DNA from: Oscillospiraceae bacterium
GTDB taxonomy: Bacteria; Bacillota; Clostridia; Oscillospirales; Oscillospiraceae
NCBI GenBank assembly: GCA_020860205.1
Contig: JAJBUU010000060.1
Location: 1-53,358 of the forward strand
DNA: 53,358 nt
Direction: 5' to 3'
Shown: in pieces, positions 37,470 through 45,368 of the stretch
Layout of the letters: each line of letters starts with the position of its first letter
Position numbering within the stretch: the first letter of the stretch is position 1
The notes under the pieces: model-generated
What the model was told of the DNA's origin: nothing
The model's input: the letters and a program-made list of their open reading frames with translations, nothing else
Database searches by the model: none
Translations under genes and position numbers: made by a program

Positions 37470-37504
37470 GACGGCCCCGCAGGAGAGTGTCCCGCAGGAC
37501 CGCC
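37470..37504 (-). terminator. intercistronic hairpin between the binding-protein and permease genes
   Basis: On the minus strand GGCGGTCCTGCGGGA pairs with TCCTGCGGGGCCGTC, using several G-U pairs, followed by TTTCC. A weak terminator or mRNA-stabilising hairpin here would set a high binding-protein to permease ratio, as is common in such operons. Confidence 0.55.
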
Positions 37505-37542
37505 TTCATCAAGTGGGAAAGGAACGCCGGAGGTTATCCGTC

Positions 37543-39264
37543 TTATTTGCCGGAAGCGTTCCAGTCGTAAGACAGCGCGCCAAGGTTCAGGCAGCCCTTG
37601 GAGCCGATATGCGCATCCTCATCGCCGATCCAAGAAGCGGCAGCGCCGTACTCGTTTGCGTAAATCAGGTTCTTGTGATAGCACTGGTCTTTCACATAAG
37701 CCTGGAAGTCATAGACCGTCTCATCGCTGTGCGTTTCCACCTCGATGGCCGCAAGCAGCTTCTCCTGCAGGGCGTTGTCCTCCTCATGGAAGATCGTCCA
37801 GCCGTTCTTTGCATAGTTTGCAACAGAATCCCAGTCATAGCAGCTCGTGATACGGGTGACAAGCTGGCCATTGACGATGAACAGGTCATACTCGGTCGCA
37901 TCCGCTTTCATCTGCGTGGTGGTTGCGCGGTCATAGCCCATGATTTTCACGGTATTGGGGTTGCCGGTCAGCTCGCCGACATAATACTGGATCGCAGACG
38001 CAACGCCCTCTGCAATGTCCTCAGACTGGAGCAGCAGACGCAGGGAGATGGAAGACGCTGCAACGCCGGTTTCCGCGCAGTAAGCATCCAGATACTCCTT
38101 CGCGGTGTCCAGATTATAGTCGAAGTATTCCTCGCTTTCCCACGCAGACTGATAGTCGTTGAAGGAAGGATAAGACCAAGACACTGCCACTTCGCCGTCG
38201 CCGTCGCAGGCAGCGTTCAGCACGCCCTCCGAATCAATGCAGTAAGCAATCGCCATACGCAGGTTCAGGTTGCTGGTGGGGGAGTTGGAGGAAACGTTGA
38301 ACGCGAGGCCATAGGAGCCTTCCGGCTCGACAAAGAGCGTGTAAGCGTCGTTGTCCTCAAACAGGACCTTGTCCTCCATGCTGATGGAGCGCGCGATGTC
38401 GATCTCGCCGTTCTCCAGCGCGATGGCCATGGACGCCTCATCCGTGATGAACACATAGTGGATCTGGTCGATGTTGCTCATATCCCACATAGAGCAATAG
38501 CCGTCCGCCGTAGACTTGGTCTCGTTCGCAGCCTCGTTCCAGAAGCTGTCCGCCTTCGTCAGCAGTGCGTCAGAGCCGGAGGTATAGGACGCCAGCACCA
38601 TCGGGCCGGTGCCGATGGGATCGGAGGTCATGCCGTCCGCAGAAGCCTCATAGGACGCCTGTGTGACCATGTTGATGGCGGAGCAGATGTCCTCAAAGTT
38701 GCCTTCCGTGTTGCCGGCTTCCGTCAGCGTCATGTTGAACGTCAGCTCATCGACCAGCTCCATGCTCTCGATCGCGTTGGCCTGCGTCATCTTGCCGGCT
38801 GCGCGGCATCCCTCGAAGGAGAAGATGGCGTCAGATGCGGTGAACGCATTCCCGGCGGAGTCCACGATGCCCTCGCGGATCTTGATCTGATAAGTACGCT
38901 CGCCGATCTGCTCCTCGCTCTCGGTCATTACGTCATAGTGCGTCATCGTCCAGGAGTCGGGATCGATGATATCCGCGGTCAGGTTCTGGTAAATCATGGG
39001 CGCCATGTTCTGGCGGCCGATGTTATAAGCGCCCCACGGCTCCCATGTCTTGATGTCGGCGCTGATGCCAACGACGACCTCACGGGTGCCTTCAAACGCA
39101 GCTTCTTCCACCGCATCCGTCGCGCCGTCGGATGCAGGGGTGGTGCTTTCGGTGCTGGTGCTGGTACCGCTGTCGGTACTGGTTGTGCTCTCGCTGCTTC
39201 CGCAAGCGGTCAGGCCAACGGCCATGATACCAGCCAGCAGCATCGCAAGAATACGCTTTTTCAT
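37543..39264 (-). CDS. peptide-type ABC transporter substrate-binding lipoprotein (OppA/DppA family)
   Basis: The ATG at 39264 follows GGAGGG. The 573-residue protein has a lipoprotein signal (lipobox GLTAC, Cys21), a Ser/Thr-rich linker (about 22-50), and then the family 5 solute-binding fold. Landmarks are YQIKIREGIVDSAGNAFTAS, SDPIGTGPMVLASYTSG and LNLRMAIAYCIDSEGVLNAA. It should capture the ligand outside the membrane for the downstream permeases and ATPases. The neighbouring esterases and amidohydrolase hint that the ligand may be something other than a plain peptide. It is first in the operon. Confidence 0.95.
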   Translation of the reverse strand: MKKRILAMLLAGIMAVGLTACGSSESTTSTDSGTSTSTESTTPASDGATDAVEEAAFEGTREVVVGISADIKTWEPWGAYNIGRQNMAPMIYQNLTADIIDPDSWTMTHYDVMTESEEQIGERTYQIKIREGIVDSAGNAFTASDAIFSFEGCRAAGKMTQANAIESMELVDELTFNMTLTEAGNTEGNFEDICSAINMVTQASYEASADGMTSDPIGTGPMVLASYTSGSDALLTKADSFWNEAANETKSTADGYCSMWDMSNIDQIHYVFITDEASMAIALENGEIDIARSISMEDKVLFEDNDAYTLFVEPEGSYGLAFNVSSNSPTSNLNLRMAIAYCIDSEGVLNAACDGDGEVAVSWSYPSFNDYQSAWESEEYFDYNLDTAKEYLDAYCAETGVAASSISLRLLLQSEDIAEGVASAIQYYVGELTGNPNTVKIMGYDRATTTQMKADATEYDLFIVNGQLVTRITSCYDWDSVANYAKNGWTIFHEEDNALQEKLLAAIEVETHSDETVYDFQAYVKDQCYHKNLIYANEYGAAASWIGDEDAHIGSKGCLNLGALSYDWNASGK

Positions 39265-39415
39265 GTTGTAACCCTCCATAAATTTTTTGGTTTTTCTGGA
39301 AAAACCGGTCTTTTGTCAGCCCGGCGGTTCCCACACGTTCCATCCATCCTGTCAAACGGCGCTGTCTGACATTCTGCACATTTCCCGCGAAAAACCGCCG
39401 CGTCAAACTGTTTAT

Positions 39416-39444
39416 AATTTACACGATTCCCGGTAGAATGTCAA
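39416..39444 (-). promoter_or_regulatory. promoter of the peptide-type ABC transporter operon
   Basis: On the minus strand TTGACA (39444-39439), 17 nt, TAAATT (39421-39416), with a 150-nt leader. Confidence 0.6.
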
Positions 39445-39516
39445 ATTAGAGTTGTTGATGGCGCATAAACGAAACTTATTCATTCCCGCTTCTGTCCTGC
39501 ACCGGCGCCGTCGCGG

Positions 39517-40962
39517 TCAAAACCCCTGCAGATCTTCCAGCATACCGGGATGCTCCATGGTGTAGGTGATCGCGCGTTCCTCCTTTGGGGAGAGAACCAC
39601 ATTTTCCGCCGCGATCCCGTCATCACCGATGTGCAGCGTCAGATGGGACTCTCCATAAGGCGGCCATTCCGGCAAATCCCCGCCGTTCGGGTCGCCGGTT
39701 CTGGCAAAGTTCAGCCAATAATCCTGCAATTTGCCCGCGATTTCATAGTCCGAATCCGCGTATGTCTGGCCTGTGCTTTCAAATGTTTCAAACAAATACA
39801 GGACCTCTGTCCCATGCGGTGTGGACGCGCCAATGCGCGGCTTCCCGTGCGTATAATAGCTCTGTTCCTCTGTCGGCTGCTTTTTATCAATATAGTAAGC
39901 GTAAATCGGCCGCTTTCCCAGTTGCAGCTGCCGCCGCCCCCAAGCCTGACCCGGCGCAAGGGCAAAGCCCCGAAAATACTCCGGGCTGTCCAGCTTTTCA
40001 CGCACCTTGCGCGTGAACATCCAGGAATCGCCTGCCACCGTGCCGCAGATCACCGGCACATCCGCAGCTTCGCCCCGTGCGATACACCTGCCCGGAACAT
40101 CCGGCAGCGTCACCTTGTCCAGGAAGGGCTGAAACAGCGCCAGTTCCTGCATCTCGTCCAGTATGCCCCGCGATGCGGCGGTCATTTTTTCAAAGACCTC
40201 TCCCGCATCCTTTTCCAGCAGGTCATCCAGGCTCCAGCCCAGCGCGTCCAGGCATCTTTGGCACAGCGTTTGAAATTCCTCTTTCGTCCGCACCGCGTCC
40301 GCCTCGTTCAGTCCACCGCCCGACTGCACAGCCACGCGGCTGAATAATCCCCGCGCCAGCGGCGAGGAGAGCAGCATCCGTCCGGATACGCCTCCCGCCG
40401 AATAGCCAAAGACCATCACGCGCTCCGGATCGCCGCCAAAAGCGGCGATGTTGTCCCGCACCCAGCGCAGCGCCATGATCTGATCCAAAATCCCTGCATT
40501 CGTGGCCTGCCCCTGCCGTTCCTCCAATTCCCTGGTGGAAAAAAAGCCAAACATATTGCAGCGGTAATTGATGGTTACGACCACGGAACCCTTTGCAGCC
40601 AGCGCGTCCCCGTCAAACCGCGGGTCGGAGCCTCTCCCGCCCTGAAACACACCGCCATACACCCAAAAAAGCACCGGCAGCTTTTCTGTGCCTGTTTCCG
40701 CGGGCGTCCAAATATTCAAATACAGGCAATCCTCCGAAATTTCAAAATCGCGCACATCCTTCCGCGTCTGAATACACGCCGGAGAGAACGTGTCGCACAC
40801 CAGCTCGCCCTCCCACGGCTCCGGCGGCTGCGGCGGGGCAAAGCGCAGCGCTCCAACCGGCGGCTTCGCAAATGGGATACCGCGAAACACCGTGTTCCCT
40901 GGCCGTCTGCCATCCGCTCCCGTTACAATGCCATACGTTATTCTGACCGTTTTCAATGCCAT
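39517..40962 (-). CDS. type-B carboxylesterase, paralog 1
   Basis: AAAGGA is nine bases before ATG 40962, which I chose over two earlier in-frame ATGs. The 481-residue protein is a cholinesterase-type alpha/beta hydrolase without a signal peptide. Landmarks are FRGIPFAKPPVGALRFAPPQ, SEDCLYLNIWTP, nucleophile elbow FGYSAGG (Ser188, with Tyr in place of the usual Glu) and the catalytic His in STPHGTEVLYLF. The oxyanion loop reads YGGVF, where HGG is usual. The C-terminal YTMEHPGMLEDLQGF is identical to that of the paralog at 41279. It likely hydrolyses an ester inside the cell. Confidence 0.93.
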   Translation of the reverse strand: MALKTVRITYGIVTGADGRRPGNTVFRGIPFAKPPVGALRFAPPQPPEPWEGELVCDTFSPACIQTRKDVRDFEISEDCLYLNIWTPAETGTEKLPVLFWVYGGVFQGGRGSDPRFDGDALAAKGSVVVTINYRCNMFGFFSTRELEERQGQATNAGILDQIMALRWVRDNIAAFGGDPERVMVFGYSAGGVSGRMLLSSPLARGLFSRVAVQSGGGLNEADAVRTKEEFQTLCQRCLDALGWSLDDLLEKDAGEVFEKMTAASRGILDEMQELALFQPFLDKVTLPDVPGRCIARGEAADVPVICGTVAGDSWMFTRKVREKLDSPEYFRGFALAPGQAWGRRQLQLGKRPIYAYYIDKKQPTEEQSYYTHGKPRIGASTPHGTEVLYLFETFESTGQTYADSDYEIAGKLQDYWLNFARTGDPNGGDLPEWPPYGESHLTLHIGDDGIAAENVVLSPKEERAITYTMEHPGMLEDLQGF

Positions 40963-41098
40963 TGCTTTCATTCCTTTCATTATTTTTCGACGCCGCCGCA
41001 CAAAATTGCCCGCCAGCCGCTCATGGCGGATTGATACGGTGGTACCTTCGCCCCCTGCGGCACGGCTCTTTGTCGAAAATCACATATTCAACGAGGAC

Positions 41099-41128
41099 AG
41101 TATACAGTTCGTTGCGTCAAAATGTCAA
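41099..41128 (-). promoter_or_regulatory. promoter of esterase paralog 1
   Basis: On the minus strand TTGACA (41128-41123), 18 nt, TATACT (41104-41099). Confidence 0.65.
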
Positions 41129-41147
41129 ATCAGATGCGCTGATACCT

Positions 41148-41166
41148 GCATAAGCAGGGCTTATGC
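41148..41166. promoter_or_regulatory. palindrome upstream of the esterase promoter (possible operator)
   Basis: GCATAAGC-AGG-GCTTATGC is a perfect 8-bp inverted repeat 20 bases upstream of the -35 box. It could be an activator site or the 3' edge of the neighbouring terminator. Confidence 0.35.
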
Positions 41167-41221
41167 CAAACAAACAGCCGACGCATACATCCCATGACAG
41201 AATGCACACATCGGCTGTTGA
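41167..41221 (-). terminator. terminator after esterase paralog 2
   Basis: On the minus strand AACAGCCGA pairs with TCGGCTGTT across a partly paired loop and is followed by TGTTTGG. Confidence 0.6.
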
Positions 41222-41278
41222 TTCATGATTCGATCGTTTGCTTTGTCCGCCCGAAAAATGCGCCTGCTGAGCGACGCT

Positions 41279-42754
41279 TCAAAAGCCCTGCAGATCCTCC
41301 AGCATACCGGGATGCTCCATGGTGTACTGAATGACCCTTTCCGCTTCGGGATGATCCACAATATTCGCCATACCCCAGCCGTCGTCCCGGAAATGCATGA
41401 CCTCCGGCGCGGACGCCGTAAACGGCTCCCAATGCGGCAGCCCGCCGCCGTTCGGATCGCCCGTCTCGGCAAAATTGACCCAATAATCCCCCATCGCGCC
41501 GGACAGGGCGTAGTCATAGGGCGTCCACGGATAATCGGTCCCACTGTCTCCACCATTCAGGTTACCGAACACGAACGGGATTTCCGAACCATGCACCGCA
41601 ATCGTCTGCACCGTTCCGTCCGGCGTCCGGAGCGGCTGTTTGCCGGGGCGAAGATGCTCGTAATAGTAGCCATAAAGCGGCGCGCGACCGTTTTTGACCT
41701 GCGTCCGCCCCCACGAAATGGTCGGGGAATAGGAGAACGCGCGCAGCGCGGCCTGATTATTCTCCAAAAGCGGGCGCACCTTGCGGGAGAACATCCACGA
41801 ATCGCCCGATACTGTGCCGCACATCAGGCTGACGTTTTCCGGGAACGCGCCCGCACAAATCAGCTTGCCCGGCACGTCCACGATGCTGTATCCGTCGATA
41901 AACGGCTGGAACACATAAAGCTCCCGCTCCGTCACCGCGTTGCCCGCGTCTATGAGCTTTTCCGTCACCTCCTGCGCGTCCCGGCGCAGCAGGTCGTCCA
42001 CCGTCCAGCCAAGATGCGCCAGCGCGCGGGCGCAAAGCGCCTCCATCTCCGCCAGCGGGCGGATGGGGTCGCCCTCGTTCAGTCCCCCGCCGGAATGGAC
42101 GATGGCGCGCCGGAACAGTCCGGCGGCGGGCGGCGCGCAAAGCAGCATCCGCACGGACATTCCGCCTGCGGACTGTCCGAAAATCGTGACGTTGCCGCTG
42201 TCGCCGCCAAAGGCCGCGATGTTGTCCCGAATCCATTCCAGCGCCGCGATCTGATCCAGCAGCCCAAGATTGCGCGGCGTGTCCGTCCCTGCGCGCGCGG
42301 CCAGCTCCGGCAGCGCAAAGAAGCCAAGCGGCCCGCAGCGGTAAGTGCAGGTGATCAGGATGACGCCCTTGCGCGCCAATGCCGCGCCATCCAGCTCCGG
42401 CGCGGCGGCGCGACCGCTGGTGAACCCGCCGCCATAGATCCAGAGCATCACGGGCAGCGGCGCGTCTCCCCGCTCCGCCGGCGTCCAGATATTCAGATAA
42501 AGGCAGTCCTCCGCAGTGAAACAGCGCCTGGGCGGATGTCCAAAGCTGGAGCGGAAGGGCTGCACGCAGGCGGGGCGGAACCCGTCGCACACCAGCTCGC
42601 CCTCCCACGGCTCCGGCGGCTGCGGCGGGGCAAAGCGCCGCTCCCCCACCGGCGGTGCGGCAAAGGGAACGCCCTTATAGCTCACGATGTCCCCTTTTTG
42701 ATCCACCACGCCGCAAACCGTTCCGTATTTTGTTTGAATCGTCGCACGGCTCAT
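41279..42754 (-). CDS. type-B carboxylesterase, paralog 2
   Basis: AGGAGG lies about 12 bases before ATG 42754; the longer frame upstream is not supported. The 491-residue protein repeats the layout of paralog 1: YKGVPFAAPPVGERRFAPPQ, AEDCLYLNIWTP, oxyanion YGGGF, elbow FGQSAGG (Ser195) and the His of AVHGSEIPFVF. Seventeen residues (FAPPQPPEPWEGELVCD) and the last 15 are identical between the paralogs. No signal peptide is present. It follows the amidohydrolase gene by 139 bases and is probably cotranscribed with it. Confidence 0.93.
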   Translation of the reverse strand: MSRATIQTKYGTVCGVVDQKGDIVSYKGVPFAAPPVGERRFAPPQPPEPWEGELVCDGFRPACVQPFRSSFGHPPRRCFTAEDCLYLNIWTPAERGDAPLPVMLWIYGGGFTSGRAAAPELDGAALARKGVILITCTYRCGPLGFFALPELAARAGTDTPRNLGLLDQIAALEWIRDNIAAFGGDSGNVTIFGQSAGGMSVRMLLCAPPAAGLFRRAIVHSGGGLNEGDPIRPLAEMEALCARALAHLGWTVDDLLRRDAQEVTEKLIDAGNAVTERELYVFQPFIDGYSIVDVPGKLICAGAFPENVSLMCGTVSGDSWMFSRKVRPLLENNQAALRAFSYSPTISWGRTQVKNGRAPLYGYYYEHLRPGKQPLRTPDGTVQTIAVHGSEIPFVFGNLNGGDSGTDYPWTPYDYALSGAMGDYWVNFAETGDPNGGGLPHWEPFTASAPEVMHFRDDGWGMANIVDHPEAERVIQYTMEHPGMLEDLQGF

Positions 42755-42788
42755 GATAGCTGCAAAACCTCCTTTTTTGCTTGCGTTT

Positions 42789-42822
42789 ACGCCGCCGGTT
42801 TCCATGGGGAACCCGGCGGCGT
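42789..42822. other. strong hairpin between amidohydrolase and esterase paralog 2
   Basis: ACGCCGCCGG pairs perfectly with CCGGCGGCGT around a 14-base loop. No U-run follows, so it may be an mRNA-processing or stabilising structure. Confidence 0.5.
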
Positions 42823-42893
42823 GAAAAGCTGCTTCGTTTGTCGGGGACGGCGCCGCAGGATCCGCCAGCAGCGCCGCCCTCGATGACTTTTTA

Positions 42894-44030
42894 TCAGTAA
42901 ACGATGGTATGGGTGCCGCCGACATACTGTCCGTTCGGCCACGGGAACCCGTCGCGCGCCACGGGGTCTCTGGAATCCAGGATTTCCTGCGGCATGATGT
43001 TCAGGTCGGGGCGGCCGGAGGCGAAGGTGCAGCCGTCCGGCACGGGCAGCTTGTAAAGGCGCGCCGCGTTGCCGCCGACGATCAGGTTGATTTCGTCCTG
43101 CGTGCAGAGGTTCAGGTCCTTCAGGCGATGTACCTGATGGGTCGCCCAGCCCAGCCAGTCGGGCTGATAGTTGGTCGCCTTCTGCTTCGACCAGATCCAG
43201 TTGTTGCGGTTGTAGCTGAACTTATTGCTCTCCGCCAGCTTGGTACCGTGGGTGATCTGCGGATACCACAGATGGCTGCCGGTGTCGCCGCCGCCCCAGA
43301 TCAGCTTGGCCGCGCCGAGGTCTTCCTCCATCAGCGCGTACTCATAGTACTCGGCTTTCCAGTAGCCCGTCTCCAGATAGACGTTCTCAAAGCGGGCGGC
43401 CATGTCCACCGCACGCTCGATGTCGCGCGCCTTGCTGCCGCCGCCGTGCGCGATGATGAGCTTGAACTTGGGATACTTGGAGCAGATGCAGGCCAGCATG
43501 GTCATCGGTTCTTCCATATTGAAGCTGGAAAACTCATGTGCATAGCAGGGGATGTCATAGTTGATGCAAAATTCCGCTGTGGCGCACCACTCGGCAAAGC
43601 GCTCCTTTTTGCTGGGCATATCGCGGATACATCCCAGAGAGCCGGGCGCGAACTCGCCAACGCCGACAAAGAACTCCTTGTCCGGGCCGGAAAAATAGCC
43701 GTCCAGCTCCTTGATGGCCGCGTCGATCGTCCACTTGCGCTTGCCGTGCATCGCGTCCAGACGCAGCTCCGTTTCCACCGCGCAGGTGCGGAACTTGTCG
43801 GGGTGGTTCCGGCAAATCTCCGCATAGGCGGAGCTGTGCGTTCCGTTGAAGCTGGGCAGCAGGATACCCATATCCACCCCGTAAACGCCCATGTCATACA
43901 GCGCTTCCTTGGAGTTATCTACGGATTCGACCTCCTGGTTGAAGCCGGAAACCTTGCTGTCCTTTGCCGTAACATCCTTCTTGCCGCAGTGGATATGTCC
44001 GTCCACTACAAAACGACCGATCTTGCTCAT
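42894..44030 (-). CDS. amidohydrolase-2 (ACMSD-like) TIM-barrel metal-dependent hydrolase
   Basis: AAAGGAG precedes ATG 44030, giving 378 residues. The first metal-binding motif is VDGHIHCGKKD (His-x-His), followed by a His in IPCYAHEFSS and KLIIAHGGGSKARD, and an acidic residue in LIWGGGDTGSH. This order matches the amidohydrolase-2 group of decarboxylases and hydrolases. The C-terminal NLIVGGNAARLYKL is also typical. Substrate is unknown. As first gene of a unit with the esterases, it may act on the acid released by ester cleavage. Confidence 0.9.
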   Translation of the reverse strand: MSKIGRFVVDGHIHCGKKDVTAKDSKVSGFNQEVESVDNSKEALYDMGVYGVDMGILLPSFNGTHSSAYAEICRNHPDKFRTCAVETELRLDAMHGKRKWTIDAAIKELDGYFSGPDKEFFVGVGEFAPGSLGCIRDMPSKKERFAEWCATAEFCINYDIPCYAHEFSSFNMEEPMTMLACICSKYPKFKLIIAHGGGSKARDIERAVDMAARFENVYLETGYWKAEYYEYALMEEDLGAAKLIWGGGDTGSHLWYPQITHGTKLAESNKFSYNRNNWIWSKQKATNYQPDWLGWATHQVHRLKDLNLCTQDEINLIVGGNAARLYKLPVPDGCTFASGRPDLNIMPQEILDSRDPVARDGFPWPNGQYVGGTHTIVY

Positions 44031-44113
44031 AGTGCTTTCTCCTTTATCAATTTGATACAAAACAGCTCCATGCGTCATGCGTCCCGCATTTTTTTGAGCT
44101 TTCTGTTACTGTC

Positions 44114-44142
44114 ATTATCACCCATTTCCGCGGAAAGCGCAA
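44114..44142 (-). promoter_or_regulatory. promoter of the amidohydrolase/esterase unit
   Basis: On the minus strand TTGCGC (44142-44137), 17 nt, GATAAT (44119-44114). The -35 box is weak, which would suit activator control. Confidence 0.5.
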
Positions 44143-44148
44143 ATCAAG

Positions 44149-44171
44149 CTTTTTGATTTTTCATCAAAAAG
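44149..44171. promoter_or_regulatory. palindromic site just upstream of the amidohydrolase promoter
   Basis: CTTTTTGAT-TTTTC-ATCAAAAAG is a perfect 9-bp inverted repeat seven bases upstream of the -35 box. Its position fits an activator site for this catabolic unit. Confidence 0.45.
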
Positions 44172-44204
44172 AATAATAACAGGACACGCGCCCCCGTGCC
44201 GCTG

Positions 44205-44243
44205 GCAGGGCGACAGCGTTTATTTTTAAGGCAGCGCCGCATA
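44205..44243 (-). repeat. dispersed ~40-nt repeat, copy 2
   Basis: The reverse complement matches 16934-16974 with about four mismatches. Adjacent bases (GGCAGC at 44230, GCTGCC at 44254) form a further small inverted pair. Confidence 0.65.
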
Positions 44244-44284
44244 AAAATAAAATGCTGCCGCCCCGGTTTCCGTGTGGTTGCCTA

Positions 44285-44313
44285 TTGAAAAATCCGCCGG
44301 ACGATGCTATAAT
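44285..44313 (+). promoter_or_regulatory. promoter of the EamA transporter gene
   Basis: TTGAAA (44285-44290), 17 nt, TATAAT (44308-44313). Confidence 0.7.
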
Positions 44314-44354
44314 ATCCTCAAAATTTTTGGGATGATCGGAATATAGAGGGTTTT

Positions 44355-45310
44355 ATGAAGGACAAACTGATTCGACAGATTATTTGCCCGCTGCTCGCGG
44401 CGCTGATTTGGGGAACGGCGTTCGTGGCGCAGCGGGTCTGTGCGGAAAGCGTGCCGCCGTTCGCGTTCAACGCGATTCGCAGCGTCATCGCGTTTCTTTT
44501 TTGCTTCTGGTTTCCCGCGCGTTTGACACTTCGGCGCGCCGCCGCGGAACGTCGGTACCCAGGACGGATTGGAAAATGCTGCTCACCGGTGGTATCTTCT
44601 GCGGCATTTTCCTCTCGTTTTCCACCAATTTGCAGCAGGTCGGCATTGCGAACAGCAGCGCGGGCAAGGCGGGCTTCATCACCGCGTTCTATGTGGTGCT
44701 GGTGCCGGTGTTCGGCATTTTCCTGAAAAAGCGCGCCGGGGTTCAGGTCTGGGGCGGCGTGGCGCTTGCAGTCGCCGGACTTTATCTGCTGTGCATTCAG
44801 GCCGGAGAGGGCTTCGATTTGCAGCCGAGCGATTTTTATCTGCTGCTCTGCGCCGTATTTTTTGCGCTGCAAATCCTGTGCGTGGATCATTTCGTGCAGT
44901 TTGTGGACGGCATCAGGCTCTCCTGCATCCAGTTCGCCGTGAACGCGGTCGTTTCCACAGCGCTTTCCCTTGGATTTGAAACGGTGGATTGGAGCGCGGT
45001 GCAAAGCTGCACATGGCCGCTGCTGTACATGGGCATCGGCTCCTGCGGCGTCGCCTATACGCTGCAAATCATCTCGCAGCGCGGCTCCAACCCCACGGTG
45101 GTCACGCTGCTCTTTTCGCTGGAGAGCGTGTTCTCCGTGCTGGCCGGCGCGGTGCTGCTGAACGAGGTCCTCTCTGTCCGGGAATACGCCGGCTGTGTGC
45201 TGATGTTCATCGCGGTGGTTCTGGCGCAGATCCCGCTGCCGCAGCGCCGCACCCACGCACGCCTGCATCCGCACGACGGAGATGGGCAAAAAAATCATTG
45301 CAACCCCTGA
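44355..45310 (+). pseudogene. EamA/DMT-family transporter, frameshifted
   Basis: The start ATG 44355 (MKDKLIRQIICPLLAALIWG) begins a normal EamA first helix and continues to about 44545 (FWFPARLTLRRAAAE). The rest of the transporter lies in another frame: it resumes near 44555 (VPRTDWKMLLTGGIFCG) and runs to 45310 through eight or nine helices. One missing base, or a two-base insertion, near 44540-44560 would explain it. No slippery heptamer is visible, so a true mutation or a sequencing error is more likely than programmed frameshifting. Intact, it would be about 318 residues, the usual drug/metabolite exporter length. The promoter and start look intact, suggesting recent loss or a base-call error. 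Confidence 0.85.
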
Positions 45311-45368
45311 CGCATAAACCGCGTCAGATCACTCGTATTATTCGTATCAGAAAGGATCAACAGAAAAC

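Larger units (their letters stand above)
40963..41278 (-). other. 316-bp region between the two esterase genes
   Basis: No gene is supported. It carries the terminator of the upstream esterase (41167-41221), an 8-bp palindrome (41148-41166) and the promoter of the downstream esterase (41099-41128). Confidence 0.65.
44031..44354. other. 324-bp divergent intergenic region
   Basis: It holds the amidohydrolase promoter (44114-44142), an adjacent 9-bp palindrome (44149-44171), a dispersed repeat (44205-44243) and the EamA promoter (44285-44313). No gene is seen. Confidence 0.65.

Noticed and set aside
37513-39369. 618-residue plus-strand open frame
   Set aside because: It lies opposite the substrate-binding lipoprotein, whose motifs and start signals are clear. 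It has no family pattern.
41161-41556. 131-residue minus-strand frame overlapping the 3' end of esterase 2
   Set aside because: It is an alternative frame of the esterase; its sequence has no family pattern and it runs into the terminator.
41225-42886. 553-residue plus-strand open frame
   Set aside because: It is the shadow of esterase paralog 2.
44540-44560. programmed ribosomal frameshift in the EamA gene
   Set aside because: No slippery heptamer or downstream pseudoknot is evident, and EamA transporters are not known to use frameshifting.
45311-45368. T-box leader before glyQS
   Set aside because: The gap is too short and has no T-box or specifier-loop sequence. The CTGACGC/GCGTCAG arms alone are not enough.
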